Shown: piece by piece, positions 15,177-23,219 of the stretch
How positions within the stretch are numbered: position 1 is the first letter of the stretch
Layout of the letters: every line of letters begins with the position of its first letter
Assembly (NCBI GenBank): GCA_003242955.1
Contig: QJPH01000433.1
Location: 1-36,573 of the forward strand
Length of the DNA: 36,573 bases
Reading direction: 5' to 3'
Source of the DNA: Candidatus Methylumidiphilus alinenensis
GTDB taxonomy: Bacteria; Pseudomonadota; Gammaproteobacteria; Methylococcales; Methylococcaceae
The notes under the pieces: model-generated
Databases searched by the model: none
What the model saw: the letters and a program-made list of their open reading frames with translations, nothing else
Told to the model about the DNA's origin: nothing
Translations under genes and position numbers: made by a program

Positions 15177-18100
15177 GCACACGCATTGCACTAACCCATC
15201 GAATTGACCTACAGTTCAACCGGCAGGTTCAAGTATCCACCCATTGGTTGCGTCTTCGCCCGGCTCCGCACACCAAAGCGATGCTTGAGGCATACTCGCT
15301 TAAAGTGGAGGCGGAGCCCAATTTCCTCAACTGGGTTCGCGACCCTTACGAGAATTACCTTGCCCGCTTGGACCTCCCCGAACCTGTTGCACGGTTTGGC
15401 TTGGTGGTCGAGGTGATTGCCACGCTGACGCCGGTCAATCCGTTCAATTTTTTGGTTGAACCTTATGCGTTCAAGTTTCCGTTTAAATATCCAGCGCAAC
15501 TTGCCAGAGAACTCGCCCCTTACTTGCAGGTTGGCCTCACTGGCCCTAGGCTTGCCGCTTGGCTGTCCGGTTTGGCGATGGCGCCGGGCAATATCACAGA
15601 ACGCCTGGGCGAACTTAATCTAAAGCTTTGCAAGGCATTTCCTGATCGTCATGAAACCAGCCTAGGCAGGGTTGACCTTGAGGCGATGTTAGATAAAGGA
15701 CTCGCTTCATCTAGCGACATGGCTTGGCTGTTGACATTAAGCCTTCGTAGCTTGGGGCTGGCCGCCCGTTTCACCTCGGGCTACCTGATTATGTTATCCC
15801 CGCCCGAGGGCGGATTGGATACGGCAAAGTTACATGCCTGGGCCGAAGTTTATTTACCGGGCGCAGGCTGGATTGGCTTGGACCCTGCCATTGGCATCTA
15901 TACGGCAGAATGCCACATTCCTTTGGCCTCGGCCCCCGAGCCTCTGCGGACACTACCCATGGCCGGCTATTTTGAAGCATGCGATGAAACCCAGACCGAG
16001 AGCATAGCATTGAGCCGTTTGGTCCCGCAGCCCGTTTCCTGGCCCTACGGTGAAACCCAGTGGGCCGACATAAGGGCTATGGGCGGAAAAATTGACGCTG
16101 CTTTGAACGCCCAATCGGTGAATCTGTCTTTAGGGTTGGATCTTTCTTTTGTGTCAACGAATAACTCGGGCGAACAGGAATGGACAACGGCGGCGTTAGG
16201 GCCAGACAAGCGGATAGTTGCGGATAGGCTGTTGGACCGCCTGAGCAAGGGCATAGCCCCTGGCGGGGTGCTGCATTTGGGACAAAGTGACTGGTACGCC
16301 GGCGAAGCCCTGCCGCGCTGGCGCTTGGGATGTTTTTTCCGTGCCGACGGCGTACCGGTCTGGCGTAACCAAGAACTGCTCGGTTTCCGCCAGGCTTCCT
16401 TCCCCATCAGCTCGTCCGATACGAAGCGTTTTACCGAACTATTGGCTACTGAGTTGGGTATTGCACTGAGTTTTATCCATTCGGCGCATGAAGACGGTTT
16501 GCATCAACTGTGGATGAATCGCGACATCTTTGACTACCTGCCAGCCATGGAGGATTTGCTCGAACCTGCGCGGAGGCAAGCACTCGCAGAGCTTCTTTCA
16601 CACAACCAAGGCGAACCGGTAGGCTTTGTATTGCCGTTGCGCTGGGACGGTGTGGCATCACGTTGGACTAGCGGAAACTGGGCATTCCGCCGCAATTGTT
16701 TGTATTTGAATCCGGGTGATTCTTCGATAGGGTATCGACTGCCCTTGGAAAGCTTGCCGGTGGGTGCGCAGTCCCCAGTGGAACCCGACCCGGATCGCTG
16801 CCATTTTGAAGAAAGGCAAGCATTGGCAGCGCTTGGCGGGGAACTGAGCGGCAGATTCTCGTCATTTGCCACCGATCCTGTTCCAAACAACGAGGCGGCC
16901 GATGCCGAAGATATTGATTCATCGCGCCCACCCAGGACAGCTATTTGCATCCAAGTCCGCCAAGGCCGGTTGTTTGTTTTTCTGCCGCCTTTGACGCATC
17001 TTGAACATTATTTGGACTTGGTTGCGGCAATAGAGGCTACCGCGACAAAAATACGCATTCCAATCATGCTTGAGGGATACGAGCCGCCCGAGGATTACCG
17101 TTTATGCCGCCTCATAGCCCAACCTGAACCAGGGATACTAAAGCTGTCGCTACCCGACGTCCAAGGATTCGAGCGACAGCAGCAACTGGTCGCAGCCACT
17201 TATCGCGAAGCCGAGCAGTGTGGGCTAAGGGCAGAGCGCATATTGACTGACGGCAAACGTGAACCCCCCGGTGGCCGTTCTGAAATTCGCTTGGGCGGCA
17301 TTACACCGTCGCAAAGCCCGTTTTTGCAACGGCCTGAATTGCTTCGTTCGCTTATCGTATATTGGCAACGGCATCCCAGTCTGTCTTATTTATTCAGTGG
17401 CCGCTCGATTGGTCCGGGGGGCGCGGCTCCGCGCCCTGACGAAGGCCGCGACGATGCATTGTATGAGTTGGCAACGGCCTTGCAACGTTTTCCATCCGGT
17501 GAGAATCCCCTACCCTGGGTGCCTGACCGACTGCTACGCCATTTACTCGCGGATGCGGCTGGCGATGTGAAGCGGGCAGAGATACGCATCGACCGCTTGT
17601 ATCCCCCGGAACGATCCGGTGTGCGCTTGGGACGGATAGTGATCCGGTCATTTGAAGCCCCCCCTCATGCCCAGATGGCAGGGCTGCAATCTCTGTTAGT
17701 CAAGGGCATTCTGGCTCATATGGCTCAGACACCGCTAACGCATGATTTGACCGACTGGGGTCCAGCGTTGCATGACCGCTTCATGTTGCCGCGGATTTTG
17801 TGGGAAGACCTAAAGACCGTACTTCGTGAACTTGATGGAGCAGGGTTTCCATTTCAGCCTGATTGGTTCAAGCCTTTCTTGGATTTGCGTTTTCCAGTTT
17901 TGGGGCAGGTCCAAAAGGGCGAGATTGGGTTGCAGCTTCGCTACGCACACGAACCTTGGCCGGTGCTTGCCGAGGAAACGACGGCATCGGGTGTCGCCCG
18001 TTTTGTCGACTCGGCCAATGCCAGGGTGGAAGTCGTGTGCACCGGTTTGACACCCTCGCGTTACGCACTGATATGCAATGGCCGCCGAGTGCCTTTGCAA

Positions 18101-18484
18101 GAGACCCGTGTTGCGGGGGAATTGGTCTGCGGGGTGCGTTTCAAAGCCTTCAACCCGCCTTCGACGCTGCACCCTACCAAGCCACCAGTCGCTTCGCTGG
18201 TATTTGACCTAGTGGACATCTGGACCGGAAAAGTTGTCGTAGGCTGCACCTATTATCCGCCGCTTCCGGCAGTTTCAGGGTTTGCCAGCGTTGTGCCGAC
18301 ACCGGACCCAAGCGGTGACGGTCGGCCATTGGACAGACCGCCATCAATGCCCATTATCATGCCAAATTGGAATGTCGGCGGTGTGTTTCTGCCGGATGGC
18401 AGCGGAGAAAAGCTATTACCCCCCCCTAACCCCATCTTCGACCTGCGCCATCCCTATGTGTTGGATTTGGTTAGGATGGACTAA
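15173..18484 (+). CDS. Transglutaminase/DUF2126 paralogue, probably catalytically dead
   Basis: A 1103-aa paralogue of the preceding gene, aligned over its whole length and translationally coupled to it. The catalytic cysteine is lost: GSCRDTGWLL of the first copy reads ASSSDMAWLL here, with S180 at the same residue number. The His (LHAWAEVY, H221) and Asp (GLDPAIG, D237) remain. DUF2126 signature motifs have also decayed: GGEPTFVS has become GLDLSFVS and GTGGGNHVTLG has become PPGGRSEIRLG. The fold appears conserved, with no frameshift or internal stop, so it is likely a non-catalytic partner rather than a pseudogene. The C-terminus carries an extra Pro-rich stretch (about residues 1035-1090). 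A 14-bp hairpin follows the stop. Confidence 0.88.
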   Translation: MSTRIALTHRIDLQFNRQVQVSTHWLRLRPAPHTKAMLEAYSLKVEAEPNFLNWVRDPYENYLARLDLPEPVARFGLVVEVIATLTPVNPFNFLVEPYAFKFPFKYPAQLARELAPYLQVGLTGPRLAAWLSGLAMAPGNITERLGELNLKLCKAFPDRHETSLGRVDLEAMLDKGLASSSDMAWLLTLSLRSLGLAARFTSGYLIMLSPPEGGLDTAKLHAWAEVYLPGAGWIGLDPAIGIYTAECHIPLASAPEPLRTLPMAGYFEACDETQTESIALSRLVPQPVSWPYGETQWADIRAMGGKIDAALNAQSVNLSLGLDLSFVSTNNSGEQEWTTAALGPDKRIVADRLLDRLSKGIAPGGVLHLGQSDWYAGEALPRWRLGCFFRADGVPVWRNQELLGFRQASFPISSSDTKRFTELLATELGIALSFIHSAHEDGLHQLWMNRDIFDYLPAMEDLLEPARRQALAELLSHNQGEPVGFVLPLRWDGVASRWTSGNWAFRRNCLYLNPGDSSIGYRLPLESLPVGAQSPVEPDPDRCHFEERQALAALGGELSGRFSSFATDPVPNNEAADAEDIDSSRPPRTAICIQVRQGRLFVFLPPLTHLEHYLDLVAAIEATATKIRIPIMLEGYEPPEDYRLCRLIAQPEPGILKLSLPDVQGFERQQQLVAATYREAEQCGLRAERILTDGKREPPGGRSEIRLGGITPSQSPFLQRPELLRSLIVYWQRHPSLSYLFSGRSIGPGGAAPRPDEGRDDALYELATALQRFPSGENPLPWVPDRLLRHLLADAAGDVKRAEIRIDRLYPPERSGVRLGRIVIRSFEAPPHAQMAGLQSLLVKGILAHMAQTPLTHDLTDWGPALHDRFMLPRILWEDLKTVLRELDGAGFPFQPDWFKPFLDLRFPVLGQVQKGEIGLQLRYAHEPWPVLAEETTASGVARFVDSANARVEVVCTGLTPSRYALICNGRRVPLQETRVAGELVCGVRFKAFNPPSTLHPTKPPVASLVFDLVDIWTGKVVVGCTYYPPLPAVSGFASVVPTPDPSGDGRPLDRPPSMPIIMPNWNVGGVFLPDGSGEKLLPPPNPIFDLRHPYVLDLVRMD

Positions 18485-18485
18485 G

Positions 18486-18517
18486 CACGGATAACATCCT
18501 GGGGGATGTTATCCGTG
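18486..18517. terminator. Strong hairpin after the transglutaminase pair
   Basis: CACGGATAACATCC (18486-18499), loop TGGG, then the perfect complement to 18517. The stop codon is at 18482-18484. No T-run follows, so rho-independent termination is uncertain; it may instead protect the mRNA end. Confidence 0.5.
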
Positions 18518-18572
18518 TAAACAAGAATGGCTTAATTTAACAGCATTGCGGCTGGGTGATGGAGGGTGTGTA

Positions 18573-18595
18573 GGGGCGGGTTCCAAACCCGCCCC
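18573..18595. repeat. GC-rich hairpin repeat
   Basis: GGGGCGGGTT pairs with AACCCGCCCC around the loop CCA. It is flanked on both sides by GGCTGGGYGATGG, suggesting a small dispersed repeat between convergent genes. Confidence 0.5.
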
Positions 18596-18624
18596 GGCTG
18601 GGCGATGGAAAAACAGCGTTTTTG

Positions 18625-19092
18625 TTACCCGGAATTTCCACGCAGACTTGCCGCCTCTTCCTCCGCCATGCCAGTCTTAGCCGAGATAGTGGCATCGTCT
18701 AGCACATCCAACAAATTTCGTGCGATGGCGATTTTCTCTGCCTGAACACCTTGTTCAATTCCTTGTTCGATCCCTTGCTTCATCGCCTTGATGATGGCAT
18801 TGCGCTGGTCGTGGATGAATATCTCCCGTTTCTCCAACTCTTCTTCCTCCTCCTGCGTCAGTTGGGCGGTGTTGGCTAGGTCAAAGGCGCATCGTAATGG
18901 AGCGACGTTTGCAAACTCCGTCGGGATCGCCGTTAGGTCACGCGCATGTTGGATGATGATTTCCAAATCGGCGATGATGCCCCGGCTTGCATAGAGCAGG
19001 CTATCAAGGAAGTCGATCAAGATTTCATGGCTCGCATCGGAGCCGAATATCTTCTTAAAAGCCAAGTCGGTCTTGGGATTGATGAAGCGCAT
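18625..19092 (-). pseudogene. Rpn-type (PD-(D/E)XK transposase-like) gene with internal deletion
   Basis: A 155-aa reading frame. The N-terminus MRFINPKTDLAFKKIFGSD is the signature of the Rpn / PD-(D/E)XK nuclease-family transposase group (PF12784). The C-terminal half has the typical FDLANTAQLTQEEEEELE region, repeated KQGIEQGIEQG and a final helix. The family is usually about 300 aa; the central part with the PD...(D/E)XK catalytic residues is absent, and the two ends are joined in frame near residue 40. It may still be translated but should not be a nuclease. No fresh stop codons are present, so it could be a real short derivative. Confidence 0.65.
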
Positions 19093-19239
19093 GGCGTTGG
19101 TGTATAAAAAAATATGTTGTGTGATTAGGGTTCAATGATATACCGATAAGGATTTGATCAAATATAATTTCCCGAAAGAAGTCAAATGTAGGAACTATGC
19201 AGCAGGGTTTCTCCAGTGCAGGCAAGTTGTTTTATACTA

Positions 19240-19364
19240 GTTCCAAGCCCCGGATCGCCGTTACACACAAGTCCAGCCAAACCGGAAAATCCGTCATTTC
19301 GGCATGGATGCCGAAAACCAGGCCATGGATGGTAACAAGTCGGTTGTGCAGTGCTTGATTCAGG
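19240..19364. repeat. Dispersed repeat, shared with 36302-36430
   Basis: Shares CACAAGTCCAG, CCGTCATTTCGGCA, CCAGGCCATGGA and GTCGGTTGTGCAGTGCTTGA with the right end of the window, in the same order and orientation. The 103-bp-type element begins exactly where this similarity ends. Confidence 0.7.
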
Positions 19365-19446
19365 GTAAGCGTTCACCCCCCTGGGAGCGAGGGCGTCTCG
19401 CCCGCTGAAATAGCGGCCAAGATGGCCGCGCTCCCAGGATAAAGGC
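19365..19446. repeat. Truncated copy of the 103-bp MITE
   Basis: Starts GTAAGCGTTCAC and runs through CTGGGAGCG to CGCTCCCAGGA and AAAGGC, in the same orientation as the hyfG copy. The right terminal inverted repeat is missing; the next element (19453) begins a few bases later. Confidence 0.75.
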
Positions 19447-19452
19447 CACTGC

Positions 19453-19585
19453 CATTAAGTTAAGGAAAAACCCGTCGTTCCGGCAGGGAATGCCGGAACC
19501 CAGAGGCCATGGAGGGCGAGCTAGATTCACCTCCCTGTGTTCTGGATACCGGCAATCCATGCCGATATGACGGCTTAACTTAATG
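19453..19585. repeat. MITE-like repeat, ATTAAGTTAAG ends, type-2 core
   Basis: Ends CATTAAGTTAAG (19453-19464) and CTTAACTTAATG (19574-19585); similarity of the ends extends outward (CACTGCC against GGCGGTG). The core matches 10663-10794. Length 133 bp. Confidence 0.8.
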
Positions 19586-19693
19586 GCGGTGACGCCGGAG
19601 CGTGGGAACGTCAAACATTTGTGTATAAAGACGAGATATGGAGTTAGGGAACGAGCAGAATGCTGTAATTGCAAAAAGCATAATTTATAAACA

Positions 19694-19975
19694 ATGCAGA
19701 AAATAAAACTATTTTTGGCTTCCTCTTCGGAATTAGAAAACGACCGTAAGGAATTCGAGATTTTCATCAACCGCAAAAACAAGGAATGGGTTGCGCAAGA
19801 GGTTTTTCTTGAATTAGTCGTATGGGAAGATTTTCTCGATGCCGTGTCAAAAACCCGGCTGCAAGAAGAATACAACCAGGCTATTAAGGGATGCGAACTG
19901 TTTGTAATGCTGTTTTTCACCAAGGTGGGGCAATACACGGAAGAAGAGTTCTACAGCGTTTTTAATATTGATTGA
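19694..19975 (+). pseudogene. DUF4062 (TIR-like) domain gene, truncated by a repeat
   Basis: The 93-codon frame begins QKIKLFLASSSELENDRKEF and continues VFLELVVWEDFLDA and LFVMLFFTKVGQYTEEEF. This is the N-terminal half of DUF4062/TIR-like domains, often found at the front of large STAND-type, defence-like proteins. After residue 86 the frame enters a 151-bp inverted-repeat element (19952-20102) and stops seven codons later. The rest of the domain (about 60-80 aa) and everything beyond is missing. Therefore a remnant of a larger gene. No good ribosome site was seen before ATG 19694. Function in this form is unlikely. Confidence 0.7.
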
Positions 19976-20102
19976 TTACATTGTTTAATATTGGCGGCAA
20001 AGGGTTGCCGCCCTACAGTCCTTGATGCGCAGTAGGTCGGCAACCCTTTGCCGACATGGATGTAAATTAAGCCAGTAACTAATAGATATAGAAAACGCTG
20101 TA
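19952..20102. repeat. Inverted-repeat element with TACAGCGTTTT ends, copy 1
   Basis: Left end TACAGCGTTTTT (19952-19963), right end GAAAACGCTGTA (20091-20102). The interior has the hairpin GGCAAAGGGTTGCCGCCCTA...GTCGGCAACCCTTTGCCGAC. An opposite-orientation copy lies at 29735-29893. Confidence 0.75.
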
Positions 20103-20207
20103 AAAGTAGCTAAAACTTATGAGTGACAGTGTGGGTTTCGCAGTGTAATATTTTGGAAATACTGCTATCGACAAGTCAATTCACTTAACATTTATGAAGT
20201 CACACTT

Positions 20208-20585
20208 ATGAGTCTCATCAAACGTTTACATCATGCTTCCTTGGTGACATCCGACCTCGCCACCGCCCGCGCCTTTTACGAAGGGGTACTGGGTTTGGAG
20301 GTCAACCCTACTCGCCCCACGCTTGCTTACGATGGCATTTGGTATGATGTCGGCGAACAGATGATCCATCTATTGGCGGTGCCCAATCCTGACGCAGGTG
20401 TCGTCCGACCGGAACACGGCGGCATCGACCGCCATACGGCGCTGGTTGTCAGTGACTTTGAGGAATTGATAGCACGCTTGGAAAAGGCCGGCATTCCGTA
20501 TAGCATGAGCAAGTCAGGGCGCAGTGCTTTGTTTTGCCGCGACCCTGACGGGAATGCATTGGAGTTTTGGGGTAGCCAATTTTAG
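20208..20585 (+). CDS. VOC (glyoxalase/bleomycin-resistance fold) family protein
   Basis: A 125-aa cytoplasmic protein covering a single vicinal-oxygen-chelate domain. Seen: LIKRLHHASLVTSDLATARAFYEGVLGLE at the N-terminus, GEQMIHLLAVPNP in the middle, DRHTALVVSDFEEL and a final FCRDPDGNALEFWG. Candidate metal ligands are H8 or H9, the His of RHTAL and the Glu of LEFWG, as in glyoxalase I and related enzymes. The exact substrate cannot be read from the sequence. It lies 22 bp upstream of a class II aldolase gene on the same strand, so the two are probably co-transcribed and may handle related sugar or aldehyde compounds. Confidence 0.85.
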   Translation: MSLIKRLHHASLVTSDLATARAFYEGVLGLEVNPTRPTLAYDGIWYDVGEQMIHLLAVPNPDAGVVRPEHGGIDRHTALVVSDFEELIARLEKAGIPYSMSKSGRSALFCRDPDGNALEFWGSQF

Positions 20586-20607
20586 CAGCCTATGCATCGC
20601 CCACATC

Positions 20608-21348
20608 ATGACCATTAACACAATCGAACAACAGCTTCGCGTGGACTTGGCTGCCGCCTTTCATTTGGCTGTGGCCTACAATCTCCATGAGGGCATCGCC
20701 AATCATTTTTCTGCCGTCCTTCCCGATAATAGGCACTTCCTAGTCAATCCCTTCGGCTTGCATTTTTCGGAAATCACCGCGTCGAACCTGATTGTTTGTG
20801 ACTTCGACGGCAAGGTAGTGCAAGGCGAGGGCGAGCCTTCGGCCTCGGCGCACCACATCCATGCCCCCATCCACAAGCTTGTACCCCGTGCAAAGGTGCT
20901 TTTGCATACTCACCAACCCTACGCGACGGCACTGACCATGCTGGCAGGGGGGCATCTTGAATGGGCATTGCACACTACCTGCCGCTTTTACGAACGGGTC
21001 GCCTACGACACCGACTACGATGGGGTGGCTCTATCGGACTCGGTGGGCGAACGGATGGCGGGTATGCTTGGTGAAGCGGAAGTGCTGTTTTTAGGCAATC
21101 ATGGAATCATTACGGCAGCACCTAGCGTGGCGCAGGCTTGGGACGACCTATACTTTATCGAACGGGCCGCCCAAACCCAACTCATCGCCATGGGTTCAGG
21201 CAAGCCAATGGCTTTGTTGAAACCCGAACTTATTAAGCAAGTCGCCGAACAGACCCGCCATGAACGCTTTGAACTTGGCTATATTGATAAGCACTTCGCC
21301 GCCCAGAAGCGGCTGTTAGACGCTTCCGGCTCCATTTACTGTCATTAA
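20608..21348 (+). CDS. Class II aldolase/adducin family protein
   Basis: A 246-aa protein; ATG 20608 is preferred over an in-frame ATG inside the VOC gene. The fold signature is clear: NHFSAVLP, FLVNPFGLHFSEITASNL, GEGEPSASAHHIHAPIH, VLLHTHQPYATALT and LFLGNHGII. In FucA/AraD-type enzymes a catalytic Glu and three zinc ligands come from the GE..., HTH and NHG motifs, all present here. Members cleave or epimerise sugar phosphates or related hydroxy-acids; the exact substrate is unknown. With the upstream VOC gene it forms a likely two-gene operon. A 148-bp repeat follows the stop codon closely. Confidence 0.88.
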   Translation: MTINTIEQQLRVDLAAAFHLAVAYNLHEGIANHFSAVLPDNRHFLVNPFGLHFSEITASNLIVCDFDGKVVQGEGEPSASAHHIHAPIHKLVPRAKVLLHTHQPYATALTMLAGGHLEWALHTTCRFYERVAYDTDYDGVALSDSVGERMAGMLGEAEVLFLGNHGIITAAPSVAQAWDDLYFIERAAQTQLIAMGSGKPMALLKPELIKQVAEQTRHERFELGYIDKHFAAQKRLLDASGSIYCH

Positions 21349-21353
21349 ATAAC

Positions 21354-21501
21354 TGATGTTACGCAGCATACCATTGAATCTCAGCATTGTAGCCCGGGTG
21401 AAGCGCAGCGTAATCCGGGTTTGTGGCCACGGTACTCTCCCAGATTTTCGCTCGCCAAGCGGCTCCATCCGAGCTACGGTCAACGTGGTTGCTTAACATC
21501 A
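21354..21501. repeat. MITE-like repeat with TGATGTTRCGCA ends, copy 2
   Basis: Left end TGATGTTACGCA; right end GCTTAACATCA (21491-21501). The interior keeps TAGCCCGGGTGAAGCGCAGC and CGGCTCCATCCGAGCTACGG, matching 11640-11788. It fills the gap between the aldolase and the sigma-54 regulator. Confidence 0.78.
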
Positions 21502-21517
21502 GTTATCAGGAACAACC

Positions 21518-22879
21518 ATGAGCCAGTCCTCCCCTTTATTCAACCGCTGGCTTAGTCAAATCGGCCCAGACACTGGCATTGAAGCCCTCTCCGATTTGTT
21601 GGACAACGGTGTGATATTCGCTGTCGATGCAGAGACAAAAATCCTCTTTTGGAGCCGGGGAGCGGAACGCATCCTTGGTTTGAGCAGCGAACAGGTGATT
21701 GGAAAACCCTGTTCGGAAGCCATCCATTGCGAACAAGGCAAAGACCCTTGCAATCTTGCTGAATTAGGCATCATCAAGGACCAGTACGTAAAAATTCGCT
21801 GTGCCGGAAGCAACAGTAATTCTTTTTTTAGGACAGCACGGGCTTTTTTCGATGCCGAAGGCAAATTTGCAGGGGCCTTCGAGGTTCTTCGCCCAGAATC
21901 GCCGATGCAATCCTATTCCCCACCCGAGGAAGACGTGGAGAATTTCCACGGCATCTTTTCGCGTGACCCTGCCATGAAGAATGCACTGAAGATCATCCGC
22001 AATGTTGCCGAAACAGAGACGACCGTGTTGATTCGCGGTGAATCGGGTACGGGCAAGGAATTAGTCGCCCATGCGCTACACATGGAAAGCCATCGCCGTG
22101 ACAAACCCTTCCTTGCCGTCAATTGTGCGGCATTGACCCCCAGTTTGTTGGAAAGCGAATTGTTCGGGCATGCCAGAGGCGCCTTTACCGGTGCGGTCAG
22201 AGATCACTCAGGTTTGTTTCAACGAGCGAATGGCGGCACCCTGTTCTTGGACGAGGTCGCGGAACTACCGCTGGAACTCCAGTCGAAATTATTGCGGGTT
22301 TTGCAGGAACGCAGCTTCATACCGGTAGGCGGCGACCGTTCCTTGACGGTTGACGTGAGGATCATTGCCGCCACGCATCGTTCCTTGCGCGAAGAAGTCA
22401 AAGTGGGCAAGTTTCGGGAAGATTTAATGTATCGGCTGCGGGTGGTTCCGGTTTTCCTGCCGCCGCTGCGGCAACGCCGTCTTGATATCAGTTTTTTATT
22501 GTGGCATTTCATTGCACGCCACAATCCTTATGGGCCAAGGCGGATCGAGCGGGTCGAGCCGGATGCTATGAGGCTTTTATTGAACTACCCATGGCCTGGC
22601 AATATCAGGGAATTGCAAAACGTTGTCGAATATGCGTTTGCCGTCGGTCGGGGGCCAGATTTGACGCTTGCCGACTTGCCCCCCGAATTTCAGGAACCCA
22701 CGGCTATTCCAACTTTTCCGGCAAATGCACCCGGCGTCCACCTTAATTCCCGCGACGAAGCCAGCCAGATAGTCGAAGCCTTGCAATTGACAAAAGGCAA
22801 AATCGGCGCAGCCGCCGAGATGCTCGGCATGACACGGGTTACGTTGTGGCGCAAGCGCAAGAAATATCAGGTTCAATAA
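21518..22879 (+). CDS. PAS-domain sigma-54-dependent transcriptional activator
   Basis: A 453-aa enhancer-binding protein with CAGGAAC before ATG 21518. Residues about 20-130 form a PAS sensor ([20 protein letters not shown]) containing a cysteine group [14 protein letters not shown]. The AAA+ domain has Walker A GESGTGKE (about 174-181), the sigma-54 contact loop GAFTGA (221-226) and Walker [10 protein letters not shown]. The C-terminus is a Fis-type helix-turn-helix ([23 protein letters not shown]). It should activate sigma-54 promoters in response to a ligand or redox signal sensed by PAS. Its targets are unknown; it lies 12 kb from the hydrogenase operon and no convincing -24/-12 site was found there. 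Confidence 0.92.
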   Translation: MSQSSPLFNRWLSQIGPDTGIEALSDLLDNGVIFAVDAETKILFWSRGAERILGLSSEQVIGKPCSEAIHCEQGKDPCNLAELGIIKDQYVKIRCAGSNSNSFFRTARAFFDAEGKFAGAFEVLRPESPMQSYSPPEEDVENFHGIFSRDPAMKNALKIIRNVAETETTVLIRGESGTGKELVAHALHMESHRRDKPFLAVNCAALTPSLLESELFGHARGAFTGAVRDHSGLFQRANGGTLFLDEVAELPLELQSKLLRVLQERSFIPVGGDRSLTVDVRIIAATHRSLREEVKVGKFREDLMYRLRVVPVFLPPLRQRRLDISFLLWHFIARHNPYGPRRIERVEPDAMRLLLNYPWPGNIRELQNVVEYAFAVGRGPDLTLADLPPEFQEPTAIPTFPANAPGVHLNSRDEASQIVEALQLTKGKIGAAAEMLGMTRVTLWRKRKKYQVQ

Positions 22880-22891
22880 TAGGGCTACCAA

Positions 22892-23042
22892 CTTAAGGCG
22901 GGACAGTTCAAGGCCGTTCGTGGTGAGTCCTGAGCTTGTCGAAGGGTCGAACCATGAACGGCTTAAACATCCACCCTTCGACTGCTCGACAGGCTCGCAG
23001 CTCAGGGCGAACGGTTAAGCTTTGCGCCTGTCCCGCCTTAAG
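22892..23042. repeat. Element with CTTAAGGCGGGACAG inverted ends
   Basis: CTTAAGGCGGGACAG (22892-22906) and its exact complement (23028-23042) flank a REP-like core of the CCGTTCGTGGTGAGTCCTGA type, related to that in 1711-1833. It replaces the 3' end of a minus-strand gene. Confidence 0.82.
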
Positions 23043-23177
23043 CTGATAGCCGGATTTGAGTACAGGCAACAGATATTCTTTACGAAAACGTTCACCACTA
23101 TGGGGTCCGTCAGTTATTAGCCGTCCACCGGGATAACGCGAAAAATCAGATGCTATATTGATTATGCGGTAATCCAT
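22908..23177 (-). pseudogene. STAS-like (DUF4325) domain gene, truncated by a repeat
   Basis: The minus-strand frame starts at ATG 23177 after a good AGAGGAG ribosome site. It reads MDYRIINIASDFSRYPGG, then DGPHSGERFRKEYLLPVL. This resembles the start of DUF4325 STAS-like proteins, whose usual N-terminus reads about INxAKDFSxxPGGRxxxDGPxSGExF. After 45 codons the frame enters the repeat at 22892-23042, and the rest is repeat-encoded sequence. The complete domain is about 100 aa, so roughly half is missing. The good ribosome site suggests the gene was lost recently. Confidence 0.65.
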
Positions 23178-23219
23178 AGTAATGCTCCTCTTGGTCTGCT
23201 AATGGAATACGCCAAGCAA

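Larger units (their letters stand above)
19093..19693. other. Repeat-only intergenic stretch
   Basis: No gene is supported. In order it holds a dispersed repeat shared with 36302-36430 (19240-19364), the left part of a 103-bp-type MITE (19365-19446) and a complete ATTAAGTTAAG-ended element (19453-19585). Minus-strand frames of 64 and 192 codons here run through these repeats and are shadows. Confidence 0.6.

Noticed and set aside
19360-19938. 192-codon minus-strand frame
   Set aside because: It runs through two repeats and antisense to the DUF4062 remnant.
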